Positions 8,551 to 15,570 of a DNA stretch of 20,154 nt are shown here, one piece after another; the stretch's first letter is position 1, and the number at the start of each line of letters is the position of its first letter. The notes under the pieces are model-generated. The model saw only the letters and a program-made list of their open reading frames with translations, had not been told where the DNA came from and did no database searches. Origin of the DNA: Geothermovivens sp964644845 (GTDB taxonomy: Bacteria; Zhuqueibacterota; Zhuqueibacteria; Oleimicrobiales; Geothermoviventaceae); assembly GCA_964644845.1 (NCBI GenBank), contig CAZXXS010000059.1, forward strand, positions 1 through 20,154, in the 5' to 3' direction. The position numbers were made by a program, and so were the translations under genes.

Positions 8551-9249
8551 GTGGTGAGGACCGGCGGAATACGTGCGTGTCTACGAGAACTTGCGTCGAC
8601 CGCGACTGTGCTCTTGCTTGTAGGGTACACGCTTGGTGCGTCGGGGGCTGCGGGCACGTCGGTTCGTGGCTACGGTGTGGTTGCGGCGGTCTCGTTTGTC
8701 TTAGCGTTCGCGTTGCAACCCTTTGGCGTTGTTTCGCGGTGCGAGCGCGAAACCGGTTCGCGCTTCTTGAGAAAGCTTTTGTGGAGCACCGTTTTTGCGC
8801 TCGTTGGCGCCGCGGAATTCTACGCTTTGAACCAGATCAAGCTGTACCCGGTACTTCTCGCTCTAGTGGCCCTCACGCTGGGACTGAGCATCTACGGTTT
8901 CTACGAACAAGCCAAGAAAATCATTGAGGGCAAAACAAGCGCCTACAAGCCTCTTTTTGGCAACTACGCCTCCGTTTTTCTTAACCTGGTGTTGGGATTC
9001 GCCTTCCTTTACGTCCTGCTGGAAAGCTGGAGAGGTGCAGCTCTGTTTCACATCGAGCATCCCACAGACAGGCTTCTGGACTACCTCTACCTCAGCCTTG
9101 TCACGATGACGAATCTCGGATACGGGGACATCGTTCCACTGGATCGGTTGGCCAAGGGCTTGGTCATGCTTCAGTCTGTGCTTGGCTTTTTGCTACTCTC
9201 GTTGATGGCCGGAATTGTGGTTGCCCGACTGGGGAGAAAAAGCAGGTAA
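8551..9249 (+). CDS. Six-TM potassium channel, no RCK domain
   Basis: A 232-residue inner-membrane protein. Six hydrophobic segments are visible, the last two flanking a pore loop with the potassium selectivity filter T187-N-L-G-Y-G-D193. This is the Ion_trans_2 type. There is no S4-like row of arginines and no cytoplasmic RCK or cyclic-nucleotide domain: the protein ends about 8 residues after the last helix, so gating is unclear. Start: GTG 8551 has GGGAGG 8 bases upstream. A TTG at 8506 would add 15 polar residues without a better ribosome site. The next gene is an APC permease 396 bases downstream, followed by a CLC protein, suggesting an ion or osmotic balance role (inference). Confidence 0.85.
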   Translation: MVRTGGIRACLRELASTATVLLLVGYTLGASGAAGTSVRGYGVVAAVSFVLAFALQPFGVVSRCERETGSRFLRKLLWSTVFALVGAAEFYALNQIKLYPVLLALVALTLGLSIYGFYEQAKKIIEGKTSAYKPLFGNYASVFLNLVLGFAFLYVLLESWRGAALFHIEHPTDRLLDYLYLSLVTMTNLGYGDIVPLDRLAKGLVMLQSVLGFLLLSLMAGIVVARLGRKSR

Positions 9250-9645
9250 CGTACGGGTTCCGAGGCACTCCGGGGTTGGATCGGACGACGAATGCTCCGT
9301 AACACGGGGTCCGGTGTTTCGTAGCGCAAGGGCGTGTGACGTCCGGATCCCAGCGTCTCGATTGTTGCTCTTCCGGGGACGACGGAGTGTGCTGTTTACC
9401 TGCCCGACCGTTTCCACAGCCGGGGAGTTTGCCGAGAAAACGCGACTAAACCGTGCAGCGGGAAGTTTGTACCTCACGTTGTGCAGAGCTCTGGCTGTCC
9501 CCGAACTTGGACCGTACGTTGCGAAATCCTCGACGCTGGCGGTGTGCCACCTCCGGCGTGTTCCCTGGAGGGAGCCTGTGGTTGGGCACGTCGGAGGTGG
9601 GTCGAATAGCTGTTTTTTCGTTTTGTAAAAGCAGAGGGCAATCCT
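9250..9645. other. 396-base structured leader, no gene seen
   Basis: No protein-like frame is visible. The segment ends in a long hairpin (9547-9600), a T-rich run (9610-9625) and the ribosome site of the permease. It may carry the permease promoter and a regulatory leader. I compared it by eye with c-di-AMP and other riboswitch consensus cores and found no match. Confidence 0.45.
9547..9600 (+). promoter_or_regulatory. Long 17-pair hairpin upstream of the APC permease
   Basis: CCACCTCCG (9547-9555) pairs perfectly with CGGAGGTGG (9592-9600). The stem continues inward with a G·U, then CGTG/CACG, two more G·U pairs and C-G, so 9547-9563 can pair with 9584-9600. The loop is 20 bases. Bases 9612-9617 are TTTTTT, 11 bases after the stem, and the permease ribosome site (AGAGGG) begins at 9633. 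It could act as an attenuator, terminator or translation-control leader. Confidence 0.55.
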
Positions 9646-10950
9646 GTGGAAAAAGCATCACCGGAGTCGACCGAAAAGCTGGGTTTGAAGGAACTTGTGG
9701 CGATGGGAATTGGGGGCATGGTTGGTGGCGGCATTTTTTCCGTACTCGGGATTGCCGTGGCGACGGCTGGGCACGCAGCGCCGCTTGCCTTCGCACTCGG
9801 TGGCGTGATCGCTCTGCTTACAGGCTGGACGTACGTGCGTCTGGGCCTGGCTTTCCGTTCCGATGGGGGCAGTTTCACCTACCTGGAACACGCTTTTCGA
9901 AACGAGAACGTGGCCGGTGTCGGAGGCTGGATCCTGATTCTGGGCTACGTAGGTACGCTTTCCCTTTACGCTTACACGTTTGGTGTCTACGGATCGGCCA
10001 TGTTAGGGCACGGACAATCTGTGTGGTGGGGTAGGGCGCTCGGTTCCGCTGTGTTGCTCTTGTTCCTCGGTGTGAATCTGTACGGCGTGAAATCTGCCGG
10101 GAGTGCAGAAGACCTGATCGTTGTGGTAAAAGTGGCGATCCTGGCGCTCTTCGCTGGTGCAGGGCTTTTGGTGGTGCAAGGCGACCACCTGCTTCCCGTT
10201 TTCGACAAAGGGATTTTCAGCGCTCTGATGGGCACGGCTTTGATTTTCGTCGCCTACGAGGGATTTGAGTTGATCCCAAACGCTGTGCACGAAATGCGGG
10301 ATCCAGAGCGTGATCTGGGCAGGGGAATTTTGTTGTCGATCGCTGTCACTGTGTTGATTTACGTCCTGGTTTCCCTTGTGGCAGTTGGAAACCTGGCCCC
10401 AGCCGAAATCACGCGCTACAAAGAATACGCGTTGGCTGTGGCTGCCAAACCGTTCCTCGGACAGGCAGGCTTTGGTTTGATTGGTCTTGGTGCTTTACTG
10501 TCCACCGCTTCGGCCATTAATGCCACACTGTTCGGTACGGCGCGACTGACAATGGTCATGGCTCAGGAGAGGGAGTTGCCCCGAGTGTTTTCGTTTCGTG
10601 AGCGCACTAAGGACATCCCCTGGGTGGGCTTGCTGGCGATCACGGCAGTTACACTGATCTTCGCTAACACGGCGGACCTGACGGTCATTTCCTCCTTCGC
10701 CAGCTCCACGTTTCTCTTGCTTTTCGCAGCAATCAATCTTTCGGCCTTGCGCCTGCACGGACGGATTGGGGGCGAACGGACCACGCCTTGGCTTGGATTT
10801 TTGCTCTCAGGTGCTTCGTGGCTTACGCTCAGCGTTTACATGTGGAGGAACTCGCCGCGGAGTTTGCTTTACATTGGGCTTTTCTACCTGGCCGTTATCG
10901 TTGCGGAGCTTCTTTTCAGCGAGCGGCGGCTCATTCGGCAGAAACTTTGA
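9646..10950 (+). CDS. APC-family amino-acid permease
   Basis: A 434-residue membrane transporter of the amino acid-polyamine-organocation superfamily. Seen: the TM1 signature GIGGMVGGGIFSVLG at residues 22-36, the conserved YEGFELIPN motif in the TM6 region, EMRDPERDLGRGI in the following loop, and about 12 hydrophobic segments ending with a short positive tail. It would import amino acids by cation symport or exchange; the exact substrate cannot be read from the sequence. Start: GTG 9646 with AGAGGG 7 bases upstream. Just upstream is a strong leader hairpin. The CLC gene starts 72 bases downstream on the same strand, so the two are probably co-transcribed. Confidence 0.88.
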   Translation: MEKASPESTEKLGLKELVAMGIGGMVGGGIFSVLGIAVATAGHAAPLAFALGGVIALLTGWTYVRLGLAFRSDGGSFTYLEHAFRNENVAGVGGWILILGYVGTLSLYAYTFGVYGSAMLGHGQSVWWGRALGSAVLLLFLGVNLYGVKSAGSAEDLIVVVKVAILALFAGAGLLVVQGDHLLPVFDKGIFSALMGTALIFVAYEGFELIPNAVHEMRDPERDLGRGILLSIAVTVLIYVLVSLVAVGNLAPAEITRYKEYALAVAAKPFLGQAGFGLIGLGALLSTASAINATLFGTARLTMVMAQERELPRVFSFRERTKDIPWVGLLAITAVTLIFANTADLTVISSFASSTFLLLFAAINLSALRLHGRIGGERTTPWLGFLLSGASWLTLSVYMWRNSPRSLLYIGLFYLAVIVAELLFSERRLIRQKL

Positions 10951-10956
10951 CACGCC

Positions 10957-10974
10957 GAAATCGGTAGCGATTTC
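10957..10974 (+). promoter_or_regulatory. Perfect 7-bp hairpin in the permease-CLC gap
   Basis: GAAATCG (10957-10963) and CGATTTC (10968-10974) pair around the tetraloop GTAG, 6 bases after the permease stop. No U-run follows and the CLC start is close, so partial termination or mRNA-end protection is more likely than full termination. Confidence 0.35.
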
Positions 10975-11022
10975 AGGGCCGGAACCGAGACAAATGGACC
11001 CGGTAAGGAGGAAGACAAAACG

Positions 11023-12729
11023 GTGAGTCGACAGCGACGTTTGATTGTGGACGCTCTGTTCCTGGGTGTGGTGGGAGCTCTCAGTGCCCAGGTTTTCATG
11101 TTTCTGCTGCATTTGGCTCAAAAGATCTTCTTAATCGGTCTTGCGGGTTACCACCCGCCCGGATTGCCGGAAGAAGGTGGCGTGTTGCAGCAGGCCATTG
11201 GTCCACACGGTCTCTGGCTAATCCCGGTTGCCACGACACTGGGTGGGCTTCTCTCCGGCCTGCTTGTCTACACCTTCGCACCGGAGGCCGAAGGGCACGG
11301 TACCGACACAGCAGTCAAGGCTTTTCACCGGACAGCCGGGTTCATCCGCGATCGAGTAGCCCCGTTGAAGGCGGTGGCTTCTGCGATTACCATCGGTTCT
11401 GGCGGCGCAGCCGGCCGGGAAGGCCCCACGGCGCTGATTTCGGCGGGTGTGGGGTCGACCTACGCAACGCTCACCCATCGGTCAGATGAAGACCGTCGGC
11501 TCCTTGTGCTGATTGGCATGGCAGCGGGCTTGTCGGCTATTTTCCGCTCTCCCATTGGCACGGCTTTTTTCGCGATTGAGGTCCTCTACGGTAACATGGA
11601 ATTCGAGGCGGGGGCGTTGCTGTACACGCTGTTGGCCTCGGTGGTTGCTTACACGGTGAATGGGCTGTTTGTGGGCTGGCAGCCTCTCTTTTCTGTCCCG
11701 GCCAACTTGGCTGTGCCGGGTTTCGCCGACTACTTTGCCTACGCGGGTCTCGGCCTGGTGGCTGGGGTTGTAGCTGCGGCGGTACCAATGATTTTCTACG
11801 GGCTACGTGACGCCTTTCACGCCATTCCACTGCCACCACACGTGAAGCCCGCCATCGGTGGGCTCGGCGTTGGGCTCCTTGCGCTCGTCTGGCCGCAGGT
11901 GTTGGGTGGAGGGTACGGCTGGATTCAGGAAGCCATGGATGGCCACCTGGCCCTGAAGCTGCTTTTCGCGCTTGTTTTTCTGAAGATGATCGCGTTCGCG
12001 CTCACCGTGTCTTCCGGGGGATCGGGAGGTGTGTTTGCGCCTACACTTTTTGTCGGCGCGATGCTGGGTGGCGGACTTGCCCTGGTGTTTCACCAGCCGT
12101 CGGCGCCCTTTGTCATTGTGGGAATGGCTGCGCTTTTTGGAGGTGCCGCACGTGTACCCATCGCCACGTTGCTGATGGTGACCGAGATGACGGGAGGGTA
12201 CCACTTTTTCGTGCCGGCGGCGCTGGCGGTCACCGTCAGCTACTTCATTCAGGTGCTGCTTTCATCGCGATTGAAGTACAAGAGCCTTTACGAGGCGCAG
12301 GTCCCTGGACGACCAGATTCTGCCGCGCACCATCGCTACTACTTGGAGACGGCGCTCAGGATTTTGCGCGAGGACAAAGACCTCGCCCTCAAGACGAAAG
12401 AACATTTGGACTTGCGGCGCTTACTCGCTGCGGGTGTGCCCGTGGATCTTCCGGACGGTCGCCAGATCGTTCTGGGCAAACTTAGACCGGGGAGTGAGTT
12501 CGAGGGTAAAACCCTTGGTGACGTGCTGGAGGAGTTGGCAGCAGAGGACAGCGAGATTGTGGCTGTTTTCCGTGAGGGGCACACGCTGCTTCCGCAGGAG
12601 GGGCTGACGCTGGAAGCAGGCGATTCAATTCTGGCCGTTGTGCCCGCGGAAGGGCGGGCTCGCTTGGAGAAACATCTTATGCCGCTCGGTACGGAAAAGG
12701 AGACGGCACTGGGCGAGGCAGCCGTGTAG
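11023..12729 (+). CDS. CLC chloride channel/transporter with RCK_C domain
   Basis: A 568-residue CLC-family membrane protein moving chloride or similar anions. Seen: the first selectivity loop as GHGTD at about 91-95 (GSGIP in E. coli ClcA), G131-R-E133-G-P with gating glutamate E133, AIE186-V187 at the end of the next helices, GGSGGVFAP, and Y423 near the end of the membrane part. Residues about 475-555 form a TrkA-C (RCK_C) ligand-sensing domain (ending LEAGDSILAVVPAEG), so activity may be gated by a small ligand. V187 aligns by my reading with the internal proton glutamate E203 of E. coli ClcA, hinting at channel-like or uncoupled transport. This is not the fluoride-type CLC pattern. Start: GTG 11023 with AGGAGG 11 bases upstream. 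An intrinsic terminator follows the stop. Confidence 0.9.
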   Translation: MSRQRRLIVDALFLGVVGALSAQVFMFLLHLAQKIFLIGLAGYHPPGLPEEGGVLQQAIGPHGLWLIPVATTLGGLLSGLLVYTFAPEAEGHGTDTAVKAFHRTAGFIRDRVAPLKAVASAITIGSGGAAGREGPTALISAGVGSTYATLTHRSDEDRRLLVLIGMAAGLSAIFRSPIGTAFFAIEVLYGNMEFEAGALLYTLLASVVAYTVNGLFVGWQPLFSVPANLAVPGFADYFAYAGLGLVAGVVAAAVPMIFYGLRDAFHAIPLPPHVKPAIGGLGVGLLALVWPQVLGGGYGWIQEAMDGHLALKLLFALVFLKMIAFALTVSSGGSGGVFAPTLFVGAMLGGGLALVFHQPSAPFVIVGMAALFGGAARVPIATLLMVTEMTGGYHFFVPAALAVTVSYFIQVLLSSRLKYKSLYEAQVPGRPDSAAHHRYYLETALRILREDKDLALKTKEHLDLRRLLAAGVPVDLPDGRQIVLGKLRPGSEFEGKTLGDVLEELAAEDSEIVAVFREGHTLLPQEGLTLEAGDSILAVVPAEGRARLEKHLMPLGTEKETALGEAAV

Positions 12730-12738
12730 CTGAAGAAT

Positions 12739-12764
12739 GGCGCGGATCGCGCCGCTTTTGCTTT
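12739..12764 (+). terminator. Intrinsic terminator after the CLC gene
   Basis: GGCGCG (12739-12744) and CGCGCC (12748-12753) form a perfect GC stem around GAT, followed by GCTTTTGCTTT. It begins 10 bases after the CLC stop. This is the most classical terminator in the window and marks the end of the transport block. Confidence 0.7.
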
Positions 12765-12868
12765 AAGTGTTCAGACCAGCTTACCTGAACTGGACTGGAA
12801 AGTCTGGCCAAGTTTCCACGGTAGGTGTTTCCTGCACGGCGGACACAAACGCGAGGCTTCACCGAAAC

Positions 12869-14449
12869 ATGCGAACCAGAGACCGGGTTGTAATGGCTGC
12901 GATTCTGCTGGTGTTTGCTGCGGGGGCGTCAGCGGGTCAGCGCCAGTACAAACGCTTCGTGCGCGACGCTGTGGCTCTGGTGGTGCAGGGCCGCCTGGAC
13001 GCAGCTCAGGAGAAACTTGAACAGACCTTGTCCCTTTACCCCGGGGACGGCGAGGCGTTGTTTGGCATGGCCCTGGTTTTTGGACAACGTGGCCAGCTGG
13101 ACAGCGCCCTGGCCTGTGCCAAGCGGGCCGTTGCGGCGGGCGTGCCACCTGGTCGATTCTGGGTTGGACCGCGGGATCTACTCCAGCCACTTTTCGGTTC
13201 CCGGCGTTTCCGGCAGTGGTTGAAGACCCAGGCTGGCGAACTCGTACACGGTCCCATGATCGGCGACGTAACCGATTCGTCGGCTGCCTTCTGGGTCCGA
13301 ACGGCCGAGGAAACCACAGTGGAGCTGGAAGTGTCCGCTGACAGTTCCTTCCGGAACGTCTGTGCTCGAGCTCGAGGGAGGAGCACAGCCGAGCGCGACT
13401 TCACGGCTGTCCTCCGTGTGACGGGACTGAGGCCGTCCCGGCGGTACTTTTACCGTGTCCGTTTGAACGACGGGTGGGAGTCAACCAGGTGGACGTTCCG
13501 AACCTTCCCGGCAACGGGAAGGTCTGCTCGATTCCGCCTTGCATTCGGTGGCGGGGCCGGCTACACACCCTGGCACGAACGAATGTGGGACACGATCCGC
13601 GGTTTCAACCCCGTCGCGTTTCTGTTTCTCGGTGACAACGTGTACATCGATCACCCAACCATGCCGGATGTTCAGCGTTACTGCTACTACCGCCGCCAGT
13701 CGCGCCCGGAGTACAGACGTTTCGTGGCCGGAACCGCGATTTTTGCCATCTGGGATGACCATGATTTTTGTACCAACGACGGTTGGGGAGGTCCCAACGC
13801 AAATCAGCCGCCCTGGAAACGACAGGTCTGGCGAGTTTTTCGCGAGAACTGGGTCAATCCAGGCTACGGCGGCGGGCAGACAGCCCCTGGATGCTGGTTC
13901 CGTTTTTCTGTGGCCGACGTAGATTTCTTCCTCCTCGATTGCCGTTTCTACCGGACTGATCCCCGCGGACAGAACCCATCCATGCTTGGGCCGGTGCAAA
14001 AACGCTGGCTCCTGAACGGGTTGGCCAGCTCGAGGGCTACGTTCAAGGTGCTCGTCTCGTCTGTTCCCTGGGCTTTTGGAACCAAGCCGGGCAGTTTGGA
14101 CACGTGGGAAGGGTACAAGCAGGAGCGGGAGGAAATTTTCTCCTTCATTGCCCGTCGACAAATTGAGGGTGTGCTTTTGCTTTCCGCTGACCGTCATCGT
14201 TCCGATGTTTGGAAAATCAAACGCCCCGACGCTTACGACCTCTACGAATTCGAAAGCTCTAAGCTCACCAACATCCACACCCACAAGCTGATGCCCGACG
14301 CACTGTTCGGCTACAACGCGAAATGCTCCTTCGGTCTGCTGGATTTTGACACGGAGAGGGCGGATCCCGAGGTGACCTACCGGATTGTGAACATCGACGG
14401 GGAGGTTGTGTACAGTTTCACGGTCAGCAAAACCGAATTGAGTTTTTAG
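12869..14449 (+). CDS. Exported TPR-PhoD-like metallophosphatase
   Basis: A 526-residue protein with a Sec-type signal (residues 1-22, ending AGASA). Residues about 26-95 form a TPR-like helical pair (QGRLDAAQEKLEQTLSLYPGDGEAL). About 128-210 is the PhoD N-terminal beta domain (GPMIGDVTDSSAAFWVRT), and from about 228 comes a PhoD-like metallophosphatase domain with G255-D-N-V-Y259, W295-DDHD and D441-R-H443. The family are phosphomonoesterases or phosphodiesterases with a Ca/Fe centre. Here the FxFxSC cysteine of typical PhoD appears replaced by glycine (AFGGGAGY), so the metal site may differ. Start: ATG 12869 is chosen because it begins the signal peptide; its ribosome site is weak, and an in-frame TTG or GTG further up is not excluded. 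It stands alone after the CLC terminator. The substrate is unknown. Confidence 0.82.
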   Translation: MRTRDRVVMAAILLVFAAGASAGQRQYKRFVRDAVALVVQGRLDAAQEKLEQTLSLYPGDGEALFGMALVFGQRGQLDSALACAKRAVAAGVPPGRFWVGPRDLLQPLFGSRRFRQWLKTQAGELVHGPMIGDVTDSSAAFWVRTAEETTVELEVSADSSFRNVCARARGRSTAERDFTAVLRVTGLRPSRRYFYRVRLNDGWESTRWTFRTFPATGRSARFRLAFGGGAGYTPWHERMWDTIRGFNPVAFLFLGDNVYIDHPTMPDVQRYCYYRRQSRPEYRRFVAGTAIFAIWDDHDFCTNDGWGGPNANQPPWKRQVWRVFRENWVNPGYGGGQTAPGCWFRFSVADVDFFLLDCRFYRTDPRGQNPSMLGPVQKRWLLNGLASSRATFKVLVSSVPWAFGTKPGSLDTWEGYKQEREEIFSFIARRQIEGVLLLSADRHRSDVWKIKRPDAYDLYEFESSKLTNIHTHKLMPDALFGYNAKCSFGLLDFDTERADPEVTYRIVNIDGEVVYSFTVSKTELSF

Positions 14450-14491
14450 AGCGCCCGTGCCAGAACGAACCTGTGTGTGTTTGGAGAATCG

Positions 14492-14527
14492 GAGGGCCCC
14501 GCTCGGGTTTGCTTGAGGTCGGCCCTC
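14492..14527 (+). promoter_or_regulatory. Nested two-part hairpin before the DUF1080 gene
   Basis: GAGGGCC (14492-14498) pairs with GGCCCTC (14521-14527). Inside it, CTCGGG (14502-14507) pairs with CTTGAG (14512-14517; two G·U) around TTTG, leaving a symmetric 3x3 internal loop. It lies 43 bases after the phosphatase stop and 101 before the next start. No U-run follows. It could be a terminator, or a leader structure of the downstream gene. Confidence 0.4.
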
Positions 14528-14628
14528 GCTGAGAGCGTGGAGGACTGTCGGTGTTCTGGTACGACACAGGCGCGTGGGATTTGTGGTCAGGACGGTGTGA
14601 ACAACACCAAGCACAGGGAGGACGAACA

Positions 14629-15327
14629 ATGCGAAAAATCGGAACTGTGGTAGGGCTGCTGCTGATCGGGGCAAGCGCGTGTTTGGCTGGGAATCGGCTC
14701 AACGCACAGTGGGAGGCGTTGTTCGACGGCAAGACCCTGAACGGTTGGGAGCAAAAGGGGGGCAAAGCCATTTACAAAGTCGAGGATGGCTGCATCGTGG
14801 GCATCTCGGTCAAGGGCGAGCCGAACAGTTTTCTCTGCACGAAGAAGACGTACGCCAATTTCGTTCTCGAGGTGGATTTCAAAGTGGACCCGGAAATGAA
14901 CTCCGGAATTCAGATTCGCAGCAACAGTTACCCTGAGTACCGGAACGGTCGCGTGCACGGCTACCAGGTGGAGATCGATCCCTCACCTCGTGCGTGGACG
15001 GGTGGGATCTACGACGAGGCCAGGCGAGGCTGGTTGTACGACCTGCGATTAAACGAAGCGGCCCGCAAGGCCTTCAAGCAGAACCAGTGGAATCACCTGC
15101 ACATCGAGGCGATTGGGAACACGATTCGCACGTGGTTGAACGGTGTGCCGTGCGCTTACCTGGTGGACAACGTAACCCGGGAAGGGTTCATCGCACTGCA
15201 AGTGCACGCCCGTCCGAAAAGCGGAATTAGGGTGTGGTGGAAAAACATCCGAATCCTTGACTTGGGTACGTGTACGCAGTTTCCTCAGAAAATCGAAGGC
15301 CACTCACAGGAGGGACAGCCAAAGTAG
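14629..15327 (+). CDS. DUF1080 protein (3-keto-disaccharide hydrolase family)
   Basis: A 232-residue exported protein. After a signal peptide (residues 1-20, LLLIGASACLAG) the whole chain is one DUF1080 / 3-keto-disaccharide hydrolase domain with a concanavalin-like beta fold. Seen: WEALFDGKTLNGWEQKGG at the start, the NFVLEVDFKVDPEMNSGIQIRS core, GYQVEIDPSPRAWTGGIYDEARRGWL and the WNHLHIEAIGNTIRTWLNG block. Characterised members cleave 3-keto-glycosides made by sugar dehydrogenases; others may only bind carbohydrate. Cys18 could be a lipid-attachment site, but ASAC is a poor lipobox, so Sec cleavage after CLA is an equal option. Start: ATG 14629 with GGGAGG 7 bases upstream; the frame runs on upstream to 14551 without support. 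No ThuB-like oxidoreductase partner is in the window. Confidence 0.88.
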   Translation: MRKIGTVVGLLLIGASACLAGNRLNAQWEALFDGKTLNGWEQKGGKAIYKVEDGCIVGISVKGEPNSFLCTKKTYANFVLEVDFKVDPEMNSGIQIRSNSYPEYRNGRVHGYQVEIDPSPRAWTGGIYDEARRGWLYDLRLNEAARKAFKQNQWNHLHIEAIGNTIRTWLNGVPCAYLVDNVTREGFIALQVHARPKSGIRVWWKNIRILDLGTCTQFPQKIEGHSQEGQPK

Positions 15328-15418
15328 TGCAGAGTCCTTGGAACCCGGAAGCCGGACAAACCGAGCCTGCATCAAGGCGAAGCTGAGAGAGGTACCAGCC
15401 AGGGGACGGCGATCGGAA

Positions 15419-15453
15419 GGGCATTGCGGCTGTGCCCCTCTTTGCTTTTTTCT
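15419..15453 (+). terminator. Probable terminator after the DUF1080 gene
   Basis: GGGCA (15419-15423) pairs with TGCCC (15433-15437), followed by CCTCTTTGCTTTTTTCT. The stem is short (5 bp plus a G·U) but the T-rich tail is the best in the window. It is 92 bases after the stop, so it may end the DUF1080 transcript and separate it from sulfatase 3. Confidence 0.45.
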
Positions 15454-15570
15454 CAAGCACAACGGGTGTGTGCCGAGCTGGTCAGCGGGAAGCCATTCCG
15501 CGGGGTTTTCGAGGTGCCCGGCGCGCCTCTGGGTGAATGAAGCACTGGATTTTGGTGCAGGAGGGTGAAA

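Noticed and set aside
9248..9520. Inverted pair AACGTACGG / CCGTACGTT
   Set aside because: The CGTACG core is self-complementary, so the match needs little beyond chance, and the arms are over 250 bases apart.
9215..9628. 137-codon frame in the permease leader
   Set aside because: It starts inside the potassium-channel gene, and its composition looks like translated non-coding DNA that includes the hairpin.
9250..9645. c-di-AMP (ydaO) riboswitch before the permease
   Set aside because: The gene context would suit it, but I could not match the conserved core segments by eye.
13481..14674. 397-codon − strand frame
   Set aside because: It is fully antisense to the phosphatase gene and the next leader, with no protein-like motifs.
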